Position numbers and translations under genes: made by a program. From Edaphovirga cremea (GTDB lineage Bacteria > Pseudomonadota > Gammaproteobacteria > Enterobacterales > Enterobacteriaceae), in assembly GCF_003332275.1 (NCBI RefSeq), contig NZ_QOVA01000005.1:124001-188000 (forward strand): a stretch of DNA of 64,000 bases, read 5' to 3'. The stretch's first letter is position 1; each line of letters starts with the position of its first letter. The notes beneath the pieces were generated by a model. It did no database searches and was not told the origin of the DNA. It saw only the letters and a program-made list of their open reading frames with translations. Below, piece after piece: positions 21,448 to 32,908 of this stretch.

Positions 21448-22345
21448 ACAGTGACAGAAGCTGGGTCAGCGAGGGAGCAAAGAAGTAACTGCCGGTCACC
21501 GGACGGGTAAAGCGCAGCATCTGATCGTGCTTGCCGTCGAGTTCACCAAACATGCTCAACAACTGTTTTTCGATGTTATACAGGCGCGCGCAATAAGAGA
21601 TAAAATACAGCCCATGTTTGCCGCTGGCCGTTCCGTACGGCAGACTCTGGCGCAGGATCTTCAGCCCCTTACCGTCTTCTTTCAGATCAACACGCCCCAC
21701 ATGCGACGTTTCCGGGCGCACGTCGGCAGGCAGCTCTTCATCCGTGAGTTTTGTCCGGCCAATCACCAATTCCTGCTGCTCAACGGTGAAGCGCGACCAC
21801 TGGCGAAGATTGTGTTCCCAGCGCTGGGTCAGCACGTAACTCCCCCCGGCATCAGGCCCCGCTTCATTGATAATCGCCACTTCATGACGGCTCTCACCTT
21901 TCGGGTTCTCTGTGCCGTCAACAAACCCGCTCAGATCGCGATCTTCAATTGCACGGAAACCGTGGGTTTCCTCTTCGATATGAATAGCCGAGCCAAACGC
22001 GGTCAGCACCGCCTGCGCCAGTACGAAGTTGACGTCATGGCGCAGCGACTGAATGTGGATCAGCATGTCACGCTGCGTCGCAGGTGCCAGACCTTTGCCT
22101 AACGGGGTGAAGGGTTTCAACTCTTTGGCGCCTGGCTCAGATGAAAGATCGTGCCAAACGTCATAACCGAAGGCGATTACCGCCCCTACTTTGTCGTCGG
22201 GAAACTTTTGCTGTATATCGCCAAGAGCCTGACAGAATTTTTTGCACCCCTGACGAATGGCATCAAACTCTCCCTGAACCGTGGCTTCCATATAAATGGC
22301 AAAACGGCAGTGCTCAAGCAGAATGCCGCTCTGAACCTGTGTCAT
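21446..22345 (-). CDS. yfeX: dye-decolorising heme peroxidase YfeX
   Basis: Cytosolic DyP-type heme peroxidase; in E. coli it oxidises porphyrinogens and has been debated as a heme deferrochelatase. The start is set at ATG 22345 ([20 protein letters not shown], 299 residues, same as E. coli) behind AAGGAAAAGAAG; a 29-codon upstream extension is unsupported. Key residues are present: distal D143 in [13 protein letters not shown], proximal heme ligand H215 in [11 protein letters not shown]232 in [13 protein letters not shown]. It heads the yfeX-yfeY-yfeZ block of E. coli on the same strand; ucpA, murQP and yfeW, which separate it from cysP in E. coli, are missing. Confidence 0.96.
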   Translation of the reverse strand: MTQVQSGILLEHCRFAIYMEATVQGEFDAIRQGCKKFCQALGDIQQKFPDDKVGAVIAFGYDVWHDLSSEPGAKELKPFTPLGKGLAPATQRDMLIHIQSLRHDVNFVLAQAVLTAFGSAIHIEEETHGFRAIEDRDLSGFVDGTENPKGESRHEVAIINEAGPDAGGSYVLTQRWEHNLRQWSRFTVEQQELVIGRTKLTDEELPADVRPETSHVGRVDLKEDGKGLKILRQSLPYGTASGKHGLYFISYCARLYNIEKQLLSMFGELDGKHDQMLRFTRPVTGSYFFAPSLTQLLSL

Positions 22346-22499
22346 CTTCTTTTCCTTATTAGCATAATAGGCGTGATGTCTCATCGACGATATAATACCT
22401 GAAGCGGAAAAGATTGACTTGCGGCAGCGCAATTTATCGCGGCCTGTTCAAAGCAATCGTGACGATTGTCCCTGAACAGGCAAGGTAATGCGGGGAAAT

Positions 22500-23090
22500 T
22501 TACTGGCTGGCGTTGGCACGCCAGACGATTTTAGTCACCTTCCAGTCTTTCAAGGCATCATCAGAGGGCATGAGCCCCTCCGGTCCGTGCCAGATACCAC
22601 TGAAAATGTAACTGACCCGCTGACTCTGCGGCGCTTTGCACTCCACGCCATCCGCATCATCACCCTGTGCTTTTTCGCAAGAGCCGAAGGCTTTGGTGTA
22701 GAGATCGCTGAACGGTGCGCCAATCTTCACGCCCCATTCGCTGCCAATGTTCTCATCAAGAACATCCACGCGTTGCACCGTTCCCTTCTCCTGACCCGTG
22801 ATCACCAACTTGACCTCTTTATCCGTCATCGCCTGGTAAAAAGAGACAATCTTGCCATCGTTGGTTGCCATGCCGCTGCGCAGGCGATAGTTACCGTCCA
22901 GCGCTTTTTCCAGAGCGTCCTGATTCAAGGGGGTGCTGGCATTTATTCCACCCACCCCGCTGTCGGTGACCTCAATACTACTGCCGCCAAACCAGTTGAA
23001 GGGGGACAAACTCGACCAGGAAAAATTCGACAAGGTCGAGCATCCGGTCAATAACAGCGGTAACGTCAGCAATAGCGGACGGATAGTCAT
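22500..23090 (-). CDS. yfeY: YfeY-like lipoprotein
   Basis: Outer-membrane-type lipoprotein of unknown function, E. coli YfeY family. ATG 23090 (MTIRPLLLTLPLLLTGCSTL, 196 residues) has AAGGAG at good spacing; a GTG three codons upstream is less likely. The lipobox LLLTGC places the modified cysteine at residue 17. The mature part has VSYIFSGIWHGPEGLMPSDD near the C-terminus. In E. coli yfeY belongs to the sigma-E regulon; here I could not find a convincing sigma-E promoter. It lies between yfeX and yfeZ as in E. coli. Confidence 0.88.
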   Translation of the reverse strand: MTIRPLLLTLPLLLTGCSTLSNFSWSSLSPFNWFGGSSIEVTDSGVGGINASTPLNQDALEKALDGNYRLRSGMATNDGKIVSFYQAMTDKEVKLVITGQEKGTVQRVDVLDENIGSEWGVKIGAPFSDLYTKAFGSCEKAQGDDADGVECKAPQSQRVSYIFSGIWHGPEGLMPSDDALKDWKVTKIVWRANASQ

Positions 23091-23185
23091 CTCAATCACT
23101 CCTTAATATCGGGTGCAGCATCGTAGTATCCGGCTCTTTGAGTTCAACAGGACACAAAAGTGCCGTAATCTTTCTTTGGTGTTTT

Positions 23186-23632
23186 TTATTCTGCTGGCTG
23201 GAACACCGCCCGTAAACGCTGGCTAAGTAACCAGTACGCCAACGCGGCCACATCAAGCAGGGCCAGAACAATATCGATGAGCGAAGGCTGATCGCTATTT
23301 TGCCCTATATTAAGCACCTGTAACCCAAGGGTCAGCAGCAGCCCCAGCAACATAACGCCATACACCCATCGCCAGCTTTTGGGCCACAGATGCCGTCGGC
23401 CACTAAGCAGAAAGCACAATGCGGCAGGAAGCCCGAGCGCAATGCCCAACCAAAAACTCTGGCGATCGGGATAAAACAGCGCGAGCAGTGTATTGCCTTG
23501 ATCGCGGGAAGCACCAGCCATCACAAACAGTAGCCAGGTTCGCGCCTGAAGGATCAGAATGCCCCAGAACCATAACGGCAGACGCAGCATACCGTGCGAA
23601 TTGTAATCCTCAGGTGTAAAACGGTACGACAC
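23186..23632 (-). CDS. yfeZ: YfeZ family inner-membrane protein (DUF2919)
   Basis: Integral membrane protein of 148 residues and unknown function. It begins MSYRFTPEDYNSHGMLRLPL and has four hydrophobic segments (about 17-38, 60-77, 85-105, 118-137), with the family features PLWFWGILILQARTWLLFVM and FYPDRQSFWLGIALGLPAAL. Position after yfeY matches E. coli. No enzymatic motif is visible. Confidence 0.9.
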   Translation of the reverse strand: MSYRFTPEDYNSHGMLRLPLWFWGILILQARTWLLFVMAGASRDQGNTLLALFYPDRQSFWLGIALGLPAALCFLLSGRRHLWPKSWRWVYGVMLLGLLLTLGLQVLNIGQNSDQPSLIDIVLALLDVAALAYWLLSQRLRAVFQPAE

Positions 23633-23782
23633 ACCTCAATCCTCTCAGGTTAACGAGCCAAACATGCGCCATCAGCCAACATTGCTGGCGCTATTCAATT
23701 ATACTGGCACTTAATTTCCGTTCTAATAGACCTCACACAGATAAGGAGGTCGACATCAGCGTCGCAGCTCCCAAACTCACGC

Positions 23783-23880
23783 CATATCCGAAATAGTTCG
23801 AGTTGCAGCGGCCCCTTTAGGCGCGAATAACGCGGCAAGAGCACGGTCAACGCACCAGCAGCTTGAAGTATGATGGGTAA
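23783..23880. repeat. dispersed palindromic repeat (copy 1, about 98 bp)
   Basis: Imperfect terminal inverted repeats: left ATAGTTCGAGTTGCAG, right CAGCTTGAAGTATGATGGG, with a GC-rich centre. The ends match two other places in the window (29450-29492 and 60741-60770). The end sequence is typical of a repeat family I recall from Pectobacterium, Serratia and Yersinia relatives. The stretch between yfeZ and the YgiW-like gene holds no other feature. Confidence 0.7.
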
Positions 23881-23905
23881 ATGTCAATCAAAAGGAAACG
23901 ATCTC

Positions 23906-24301
23906 ATGATGAAGAAAATAACGCTGGCAGCCCTGATTGTCCTGTGTAGCACATCAGCTTTCGCCCAGAAAGGCGGCTTCCTGGACCCAGTGACCCCGCA
24001 AGGACAACAGCAGACCCAGGGCGGTTTTTCAGGCCCCACCACCAGCCTGAGCACGGTAAAGGACGTTAATACGATGCGTGATGACACCTGGGTCATGCTG
24101 GAAGGGTATATCGACCAACGTACCGGCAACGACAGCTATATTTTCCGTGACAGCACAGGGACGCTGAAAGTGGATATTGATGACAAACATTGGAACGGTC
24201 AGACCGTGACGCCCAAAGATAAAGTACGGATTGAAGGCGAAGTGGATAAAGACTGGAATTCAGTGGAAGTTGATGTGAAGAACGTGACAATCATCCAATA
24301 A
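23906..24301 (+). CDS. YgiW/NirD-family periplasmic OB-fold stress protein
   Basis: Small secreted protein of the BOF (bacterial OB-fold) family, linked in E. coli (YgiW) to peroxide, metal and acid tolerance. The start is ATG 23906 after AAAGGAAA (131 residues, MMKKITLAALIVLCSTSAFA); longer frames precede the Shine-Dalgarno. Signal peptide to about residue 20, then a Gly/Gln-rich segment and the OB-fold: DDTWVMLEGYIDQRTGNDSY, GTLKVDIDDKHWNGQTVTPK and IEGEVDKDWNSVEVDVKNV, very close to YgiW. In E. coli ygiW is beside qseBC; here it stands alone between a repeat and the convergent ypeA. It may be a ygiW paralog. Confidence 0.88.
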   Translation: MMKKITLAALIVLCSTSAFAQKGGFLDPVTPQGQQQTQGGFSGPTTSLSTVKDVNTMRDDTWVMLEGYIDQRTGNDSYIFRDSTGTLKVDIDDKHWNGQTVTPKDKVRIEGEVDKDWNSVEVDVKNVTIIQ

Positions 24302-24428
24302 ATGCTGCCTGCCCCGCCGTTGGACTCACCCAGCGGCGGTGGCGTAAGGCAGTTCCGGCCCGCGCTTCACCGCACGACTTATCTTGTTCATGTCATCGTG
24401 CTCATGGCCTGGTTCAGCAAGAACGCGA

Positions 24429-24854
24429 TCAATACTCCTGATCTTCAATCAGCCGTTTGCCCAGACTGATAATGTCCTGAATCTCATACCCCAGCTTTTC
24501 ATACATCCCCAGTATGGCGTCATTATCTTCGCGCACCATGATGTTGATTTTCGGGCAGCCGCGGGCGATAAGTTTCTTCTCCAGACGGCTGATCAAGGCA
24601 TTGGCGATTCCCCTGCCGCGAAAGTCGGGATGCACGCCCAGATAATAGGCTGCACCACGATGACCATCGTAGCCGCCCATGACGGTGCCCACCAGTTCCC
24701 CCCCGACCTGGGCAACCAAAAACAACTCAGGATCGTGGTTCAGCTTGCGCTCAATATCCATTTCCGGGTCATTCCAGGGACGTAAAAGATCGCAACGCTC
24801 CCACAGCGTAATCACCTCTTCAAAATCATCTTGCCGAAAGACTCGGATTTCCAT
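24429..24854 (-). CDS. ypeA: GNAT-family acetyltransferase YpeA
   Basis: GCN5-type N-acetyltransferase of 141 residues, the exact length of E. coli YpeA; substrate unknown. The acetyl-CoA loop is [19 protein letters not shown] (about residues 77-95), preceded by YYLGVHP and followed by [20 protein letters not shown]. The start [20 protein letters not shown] is conserved. In E. coli it is divergent from amiA-hemF, the same as here, so the divergent intergenic region (24855-25118) serves ypeA and the amiA remnant; it holds no other gene. Confidence 0.94.
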   Translation of the reverse strand: MEIRVFRQDDFEEVITLWERCDLLRPWNDPEMDIERKLNHDPELFLVAQVGGELVGTVMGGYDGHRGAAYYLGVHPDFRGRGIANALISRLEKKLIARGCPKINIMVREDNDAILGMYEKLGYEIQDIISLGKRLIEDQEY

Positions 24855-25118
24855 AGCTGTTCGCCGCCATTAATGAGTTATATCCTGATTATCGCGTGAT
24901 CTGCCCGAGACGCAATATCAAAGCGCCAATTTTTTGCGCCACAGACACTTACCTTTTCAAATGAGAAATATTATTAATAAACAGCAATAGTTAACCAGTC
25001 GATCAATGGCAGCCATTGCTATATAACATCACGATATTCCCGCGTTTTACCCTGCGCATTTGCATGCTGCCTTCAGGCAACGCCAGGTACGTTGGGAAGG
25101 TATAAAGGTCTCTGGTTG

Positions 25119-27014
<1,896 letters not shown>

Positions 27015-27041
27015 TTTCAGGCTGTTTCGCAGCCAAATGAA

Positions 27042-27077
27042 ATGGAGTGGAGTCCCTTACGGGGAGCCCCACTCCAT
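27042..27077. terminator. stem-loop between convergent yaiI and maeB
   Basis: ATGGAGTGG (27042-27050) pairs with CCACTCCAT (27069-27077); the 18-base interior can pair further (CCC/GGG). It sits between two convergent genes without a strong U-tract. Confidence 0.55.
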
Positions 27078-27125
27078 GATAACGGCGGGCATTTGCAACA
27101 CCCGCTTATCTCACGCTTTTGATCC

Positions 27126-29405
27126 TCACAACGGCTGGGTCTGCGCCTCCACCACGGCCAGTGCCACCATGTTCACAATGCGACGAACCGACGCAATCGG
27201 AGTCAGAATGTGTACTGGTTTCGACACGCCCATCAGCACAGGTCCGACGGTCACCCCTTCTGAACTGGAAACCCGCAGCAGGTTATAGCTGATACGTGCC
27301 GCTTCCATATTCGGCATTATCAGGATATTGGCCGCCCCCCGCAGTGGACTGTCCGGCATAATGTCATTGCGAATGCTTTCAACCAATGCCGCATCGCCAT
27401 GCATCTCACCATCAATTTCCAGATTTGCATCAGCAGCTTTCACCAGTTCGAGCGTCTTGCGCATTTTGCAGGCAGCAGTGCTGTTGGACGAACCAAAACT
27501 GGAGTGCGACAACAGCGCGACTTTCGGCTCGATACCAAAACGGCGTACCGTATCGGCAGCCATCAGCGTAATCTCGGCCAGTTCCTCTGGCGTCGGATCG
27601 TCGTTGACATAGGTATCGGCGATAAACGTGTTGCCGCTTGGCAACAACAGCGCGTTCATCGCTCCCGCCGTGTGTACGCCCTTACGGAAACCGAAGACTT
27701 TCTCTACAACCTCATAATGCTCGTGATAAGAACCCACGGTACCGCAGATCATGGCATCCGCCTCACCGCGCAACACCATAATTGCCGCAATCAGCGTCGG
27801 ATTATTGATAACCGCACGACGTGCCTGCTCTTGCGAGATGCCACGGCGCTTCATGATCTTATAGTATTCACTCCAGTATTCATTGAAGCGCGGATCCGAC
27901 TCGTTATTCACGATTTCAAAATCCTTGCCCGCCTCGATCTGCAACCCGAGCTTTTTCAAGCGCATATCGATCACATTTGGGCGGCCAATCAGGATCGGGA
28001 ATGCCAGGCCGAGTGAAACCAACTCCTGGGTCGCATGCAGAACCCGTTCCTCTTCACCTTCAGCCAGAACGACGCGTTTGGCATCTTTCTTCGCCTGGGA
28101 GAAAATCGGCTTCATGAACAAGTTGGTTTTATAAACAAACTCGCTCAGTTTCTCGATGTAGGCATCAAAATCCTTGATCGGACGCGTCGCCACACCGGAA
28201 TCCATCGCGGCTTTGGCCACTGCCGGCGCTATCTTCACGATCAGACGTGGATCAAAAGGTTTTGGAATCAGGTAATCCGGCCCAAATGCCAGTTCTTCAT
28301 CACCATAGGCAGACGCGACGATATCGCTCTGCTCTGCCAGCGCCAGATCTGCAATGGCCCGCACGCATGCCAGCTTCATCTCTTCGTTGATCGTGGTCGC
28401 CCCCACGTCCAGCGCCCCACGGAAAATGAACGGGAAGCACAGCACGTTATTCACCTGATTGGGGTAATCAGAACGACCGGTACAGATAATGGCGTCTGGG
28501 CGCACGGCTTTCGCCAGCGGTGGCAGAATCTCAGGTTCCGGATTGGCCAGCGCCAGAATCAGCGGATCCCTTGCCATGGTCTTCACCATTTCTTGTTTCA
28601 GAACACCGGGACCCGAACAACCCAGGAAAATATCCGCATCAGGGATAGCATCCGCCAAAGTACGCTGGCCATTATCTTCGATGGCGTAAGCGGCCTTCGT
28701 TTCTGCCATATTCTCTTCGCGACCCTTGTAGATAACGCCGCGTGAATCACAGGCAGTAATATTGTGACGTTGCAGCCCTAGCGCCACGAGTAAATTCAGA
28801 CAGGCAATCGCCGATGCGCCAGCCCCTGACACCACCAAACGAACGTCCGAGATATTCTTTTTAACTACGCGCAGGCCGTTGAGCACCGCCGCAGTACAAA
28901 TAATCGCTGTACCGTGCTGGTCATCGTGGAAGACCGGAATCTTCATGCGCTCACGCAGTTTTTTCTCAATATAGAAACACTCCGGAGCCTTGATATCCTC
29001 CAGATTGATACCGCCAAAAGTAGGTTCAAGCGCCGCAATGACTTCAATTAATTTATCGGGATCGAGCTCATCAATCTCAATGTCGAACACATCTATCCCA
29101 GCGAACTTCTTGAACAGAACGCCCTTTCCTTCCATGACAGGCTTACCGGCCAATGCGCCAATATTCCCCAACCCCAACACGGCTGTCCCGTTGGAAATAA
29201 CCGCAACCAGATTGCCCCGGGCAGTGTATTTATAGGCTGCCAAAGGGTCTTTCTGGATTTCAAGGCAAGGCGCAGCCACACCCGGCGAGTAAGCCAATGC
29301 CAGATCGCGTTGAGTCGCGAGAGGCTTGGTCGGAGAAACCTGGATTTTGCCTGGAACCGGGAACTCATGAAAATCAAGCGCACTTTGCTTCAGTTGTTCA
29401 TCCAT
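27126..29405 (-). CDS. maeB: NADP-dependent malic enzyme MaeB
   Basis: Decarboxylates malate to pyruvate with NADP+. The 759 residues equal E. coli MaeB. The N-terminal malic-enzyme domain (to about 420) has [36 protein letters not shown], the metal-site stretch [20 protein letters not shown] and the nucleotide-binding [16 protein letters not shown]. The C-terminal phosphotransacetylase-like domain (about 430-759) is regulatory in E. coli ([40 protein letters not shown]). Both are complete. The upstream region to 29630 contains its promoter and a small dispersed repeat. E. coli has talA-tktB next to maeB; these are absent here. Confidence 0.97.
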   Translation of the reverse strand: MDEQLKQSALDFHEFPVPGKIQVSPTKPLATQRDLALAYSPGVAAPCLEIQKDPLAAYKYTARGNLVAVISNGTAVLGLGNIGALAGKPVMEGKGVLFKKFAGIDVFDIEIDELDPDKLIEVIAALEPTFGGINLEDIKAPECFYIEKKLRERMKIPVFHDDQHGTAIICTAAVLNGLRVVKKNISDVRLVVSGAGASAIACLNLLVALGLQRHNITACDSRGVIYKGREENMAETKAAYAIEDNGQRTLADAIPDADIFLGCSGPGVLKQEMVKTMARDPLILALANPEPEILPPLAKAVRPDAIICTGRSDYPNQVNNVLCFPFIFRGALDVGATTINEEMKLACVRAIADLALAEQSDIVASAYGDEELAFGPDYLIPKPFDPRLIVKIAPAVAKAAMDSGVATRPIKDFDAYIEKLSEFVYKTNLFMKPIFSQAKKDAKRVVLAEGEEERVLHATQELVSLGLAFPILIGRPNVIDMRLKKLGLQIEAGKDFEIVNNESDPRFNEYWSEYYKIMKRRGISQEQARRAVINNPTLIAAIMVLRGEADAMICGTVGSYHEHYEVVEKVFGFRKGVHTAGAMNALLLPSGNTFIADTYVNDDPTPEELAEITLMAADTVRRFGIEPKVALLSHSSFGSSNSTAACKMRKTLELVKAADANLEIDGEMHGDAALVESIRNDIMPDSPLRGAANILIMPNMEAARISYNLLRVSSSEGVTVGPVLMGVSKPVHILTPIASVRRIVNMVALAVVEAQTQPL

Positions 29406-29449
29406 CGTAGGATTCCTATATAACTTTTTTGAGGTAAAACTTCCTATCC

Positions 29450-29492
29450 ATACCCTGAATAGTTCGAGTTATTGCGTGAAGTATGCTGGGTA
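29450..29492. repeat. dispersed palindromic repeat (copy 2, compact 43 bp)
   Basis: ATACCCTGAATAGTTCGAGT at the left and GTGAAGTATGCTGGGTA at the right are the two terminal arms of the repeat at 23783-23880 brought almost together, with hardly any centre. It lies in the region upstream of maeB. Confidence 0.65.
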
Positions 29493-29630
29493 CAACAGTT
29501 GAGTATAGGGCTTTTCTCGGTGCCTAAACTTTGAATGCAACCATAGAATGGCGATTATCTCGAAATTTCATAACACAAAAGACCACCTGCAACGGTGAAC
29601 CTATCCAATGGGTTATCGTGCGCGATGATT

Positions 29631-29975
29631 TTATGCCGGGTGAAAATGGCCGCACTCCTGCTGTGTCGTCGATTGCAAGAGAACCGATTGCCCTACCCAT
29701 TTGACGTTAGCCTCACACAGCGTCGCCGCCTCGGCCACCGCATCGGCAATCAGTTGGTAATAACAGGGTTCCCACGACACAACCCCTGCGGGAAGCGCTA
29801 CGATATTGACAATACTCCCAACCGGATGACGGCCTGATTCACTCTCGGTAATGGCAAAAGGCACCAGTGCATACTGGAGAGCAATCCGCATCACTCTCGC
29901 CAATATGGGATCAATACCCTGCAAGTTCTTTACGCTACGCGCGGAAAAATGCATCGTTGGTGGCTTAATAAGCAT
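29631..29975 (-). pseudogene. degenerate phage-type M15 endolysin/peptidase
   Basis: A 114-codon frame with a good Shine-Dalgarno (GAGGG). Residues 8-18 (MHFSARSVKNL, then QGIDPILARVMRIAL) and VALPAGVVSWEPCYYQLIAD AVAEAA match the beginning and middle of phage M15 L-Ala-D-Glu peptidases (pattern: SxRSxxNLxGVHPDLxxVxxRAL and VALxxGxVSWEWxYYxxIAEA). The catalytic block between them (GLRT...SRHLTGHAVD) is mostly lost: about 20 residues are missing, and GRHPVGSIVN has Asn where the metal-binding Asp should be. The C-terminal PHFEL motif is replaced by CGHFHPA. Probably inactive. The resemblance is from memory; a rapidly diverging but expressed protein is the alternative. Confidence 0.5.
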
Positions 29976-30314
29976 ATTGCATACCCTCTATGAAAAACGT
30001 TAATTCTGACTGATGAAAAATGTGACGTTCAAACACAAATTAATTCCCTGGTAACTCCAACCGATGTCGAATGAGTCCTTATGTAAACAGTGGTAATGGA
30101 AAATAAACTCACAACGGATTAAGGATCAAATGAATATTTCATCACCTTAGCCTCAAATATAATCATCATTAATTAAACACCGCTCAATACGGGACTTCCC
30201 TGCAGAAATTCACGCATAGTGAATTATTTTTGTTTTAACTTCGCCATCGAGAAAATAATACTATTCATGTCAAGAGACATATTCCTATACTCCATTATTC
30301 TCTGAAAGGTACTT
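29976..30314. other. AT-rich intergenic region upstream of the lipase gene
   Basis: About 340 bases without a supported gene on either strand. It should contain the divergent promoters of the endolysin-like remnant and of the lipase gene; the latter has AAAGGTACTT before its ATG. No repeat was recognised. Confidence 0.5.
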
Positions 30315-31198
30315 ATGAATAACGCAACGAAATACCCCATTATTCTCGTTCATGGCCTGTTCGGCTTCGATACTATTTTAGGCTATCCCTACTTCTTTAA
30401 TATCAAGCCTGCATTGGAGGCTCACGGAGCAACCGTTTTCACTGTGACTCTCTCGGCGGCAAACGGAAATGATGTAAGAGGTGAACAATTACTCGATTTT
30501 ATAGAAGGCGTGTTGACGAAAACCGGCGTCCAAAAAGTCAATTTGATCGGTCACAGCCAGGGACCACTGGCCTGTCGCTATGCCGCCGCCATGCGCCCTG
30601 ACTGGGTCGCATCGGTAACATCCGTGAATGGCGTCAACCATGGTTCGGAATTTGCTGATATGGTGAGAATGGCCTTCACTCCCGGAAGCCTGCCTGAGGC
30701 AACCGCAGAAGCCGTGATTGATGCCTTTGCCTCTTTCATGTCATTACTCAGCGGACATCCTGAACTTCCGCAAGACGCGATCGCCGCGTTGGATGCGCTC
30801 ACCACAGCGGGTGTTGCAGAATTCAATCGCCAGTATCCGCAAGGGTTGCCAACGGTGTGGGGAGGTGAAGGCGATGAAACCGTGAATGGCGTCAATTACT
30901 ATTCATGGGGTGGCTATATTCAAGGTGGCGTGTTTGCGCAGGCATTAAATGCTGCCGACCCTTTACACAAGGCCATGAAAATCTGCTCGTTATTCTTTAC
31001 GCGTTTACGCGCGAGAGGGAACAAAATGACGGCGTTGTCGGGCGCTACAGTATGCATCTCGGTAAAGTCATACGCTCCGACTATTCTATGGATCATCTGG
31101 ATGCGGTCAATCAGACGGCCGGTGTCACACCACTTTCCACTCATGTTGTGACGATGTTCGTCGATCATCTGAAATTATTGCAAAGTAAAGGCTTATAG
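30315..31198 (+). pseudogene. triacylglycerol lipase (Proteus/Pseudomonas family I.1 type), frameshifted by an 8-bp duplication
   Basis: Begins [20 protein letters not shown] and keeps the nucleophile elbow GHSQG (S81), [13 protein letters not shown] and [13 protein letters not shown], closely resembling Proteus mirabilis lipase. After FFT the frame runs into an unrelated tail and stops at 31149-31151. The native end ([39 protein letters not shown]) lies in another frame up to 31198. TTTACGCG occurs twice in tandem at 30996-31011; removing one copy restores [14 protein letters not shown] exactly and gives a 291-residue lipase. The catalytic Asp (NDG) and His (DHLD) both lie after the break, so the truncated 278-residue form should be inactive. 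No Sec signal peptide, as in the Proteus-type enzymes. Confidence 0.9.
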
Positions 31199-31204
31199 GG
31201 AAAT

Positions 31205-31240
31205 AACGGTACCGATCCGCGGATGCAGATCGGTACCGTT
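31205..31240. terminator. strong stem-loop between convergent lipase and lysR genes
   Basis: AACGGTACCGATC (31205-31217) and GATCGGTACCGTT (31228-31240) are perfect 13-bp arms with a 10-base loop. They lie 6 bases after the restored lipase stop and 18 bases from the end of the LysR gene. No long U-tract. Confidence 0.7.
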
Positions 31241-31258
31241 ACCCGCTATAAATCTGTC

Positions 31259-32200
31259 CTATTCTACGGGTGGCCCTGAAATATCCGGGCTTCGCTGCTG
31301 TCGCATAAGCAGCGCCAGTGATTCCGCTTTCTGGGCGAAACGCTGATACCACCAGGTAAAATATTCACCCTTGCTGGCTGGATGCCAGATCAGGCGAATT
31401 ACCTCATCACTTCTTGGCAAATCAACAGGTAGCGCAATGAGTTCGCCCTTGTCCAGTTCACCACTGACCATCGTTTCCGGCAGGAAACCGTGGCCGATAC
31501 CCTGTTTGATCAAACTTACCTGGCTTTCCAGATCTGACACCAAAATGCGATTTTGCAGGGGAGCCATTCCCTGGTTTCTGCCTGTTTGCCCCTGCACATT
31601 TTCTGCCATGACAATTTCAATGTCTTTCAGCCGATCGCGCTGGGTGATAATTCCTCCGTTATGTGTAAAGTGGTGATTCGGTGAAACACAAAGCACAAAA
31701 TGCACCCATCCTAAAATGAGTGTATTAGCTTGAATTCCCTCGGGAATATGGCCAATAACCACGACCAGATCGTTATTATTGGTATTCCAGCCCTCCCAAT
31801 TACGGCCAAAGGATTCACGTTGAATTTCTATCCGGGCCTCCGGATAGGCGCTAATAAATACTGAAATATCCTGACCAAGCGTAGACAGGGGAAAATGCGT
31901 ATCCAAAATAATACGGATCCCGCGGTCTTGAAGATGCATATTCTTAATCCTGGATTCCAAATCATTGACAGCATTAAGTATCCAACCGCCTTCCTGAAGT
32001 AGAAATTCTCCCTCTTTAGTAAGATTCACCACGGGCCCATTGCGGTGAAATAATTTAATATTGAGCTTACTTTCTATATTGGACACACGATACGATATTG
32101 CTGAAGGAGTTTTATGCAACACCTCGGCAGCCGTTGAGAATGAACCAGTCGATTTTATCGTACCAATAATGTGAATCGCATCCAGTGAGATCTTTGGCAT
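31259..32200 (-). CDS. LysR-family transcriptional regulator
   Basis: 313-residue regulator with an N-terminal winged HTH (about residues 3-62: GSFSTAAEVLHKTPSAISYR and SNIESKLNIKLFHRN) and a substrate-binding effector domain (about 90-295, including DLVVVIGHIPEGIQ and SQVSLIKQGIGHGFLPE). The effector is unknown. It is convergent with the lipase pseudogene, so it is not the usual divergent LysR-target pair; its divergent side is a 700-base AT-rich region with no intact gene. Its original target could have been lost. It begins MPKISLDAIHIIGTIKSTGS. Confidence 0.9.
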   Translation of the reverse strand: MPKISLDAIHIIGTIKSTGSFSTAAEVLHKTPSAISYRVSNIESKLNIKLFHRNGPVVNLTKEGEFLLQEGGWILNAVNDLESRIKNMHLQDRGIRIILDTHFPLSTLGQDISVFISAYPEARIEIQRESFGRNWEGWNTNNNDLVVVIGHIPEGIQANTLILGWVHFVLCVSPNHHFTHNGGIITQRDRLKDIEIVMAENVQGQTGRNQGMAPLQNRILVSDLESQVSLIKQGIGHGFLPETMVSGELDKGELIALPVDLPRSDEVIRLIWHPASKGEYFTWWYQRFAQKAESLALLMRQQRSPDISGPPVE

Positions 32201-32850
32201 AAACTTTCCTTTTTAACCATAACTGCAAAATATACAACAAAAACTTTCATTCCCCCTGGATATGAAATGAATCAAAAAACAGCGTAATTTTATAGCCGCC
32301 TAATATAACCCCGTAAAATTTAATACGCATAATAAATTACTCATGATTAAGTCGAGTAAAATTCACATTGAAACTCTCTTTATCAATATCGGGAAAATTA
32401 TTTTTATTTTCATAGAAACTTGCTCTACTTTATTTTATTTTCATTTTAATAACGCCAGGCATAATATTTCATTACAGAAACAACTTTGTAAGATTTAAAT
32501 AAAAAGGAAATAAATTATTTATTTACCCGCAAAATAGTACCGATCCCGACCTTGATACGACCTCGCAAGAGTAGGCCGATACGTATTTCACAAAGTGCGA
32601 AGCGGATGCGCGCCTGTCGTTCGATGGCGGTATGTGTCTCGCCAAAACACGCAAATTCATTTGGCTTTATCAGGAACAAGGCATTGGCCGTCCAAAATGC
32701 ACCGCTCAAGTGGTACTTCTGTTATGGCTTAGTGGAAAATTTATGTTTGCGAGACACAGCGCAGTCTTCATCATCATCTTCATCCTGCGGTTTTTATCTT
32801 GTTTTCTCTGCGTTACCTTCTGTTGGCTCAAGCCAATTGAACAGCGATAA
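32201..32850. other. AT-rich region with no supported gene
   Basis: The first 320 bases are very AT-rich (long A/T runs such as ATTATTTTTATTTTC near 32397), unlike the backbone, and presumably include the lysR promoter. 32521-32850 has short open frames on both strands (for example 101 codons plus and 64 codons minus), but none has family resemblance I can name or a convincing start, so I do not call a gene. It may be decayed coding DNA. Confidence 0.5.
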
Positions 32851-32853
32851 AGC

Positions 32854-32893
32854 TTGACGCCCTCTGAAGGAACTATCAAAATGATAGCTATCA
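32854..32893 (+). promoter_or_regulatory. promoter with palindromic operator for the DUF4258/HTH pair
   Basis: TTGACG (32854-32859) and CAAAAT (32877-32882) have 17-base spacing. The -10 lies within alternating half-sites: CTATCA (32873-32878), TGATAG (32882-32887), CTATCA (32888-32893), forming CTATCA-AAA-TGATAG and the palindrome GATAGCTATC. Such an arrangement fits autorepression by the downstream HTH protein, as in toxin-antitoxin operons. Binding is inferred. Confidence 0.55.
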
Positions 32894-32908
32894 AAAAGAC
32901 AGGAAAAA

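Noticed and set aside
23100-23185. Sigma-E promoter for yfeY (GAACTC upstream)
   Set aside because: A -35-like GAACTC is present but no TCTRA-like -10 at the required spacing.
32515-32857. Short frames on both strands in the AT-rich gap (64, 72 and 101 codons)
   Set aside because: No convincing start, no family resemblance; a decayed gene is possible but cannot be shown.
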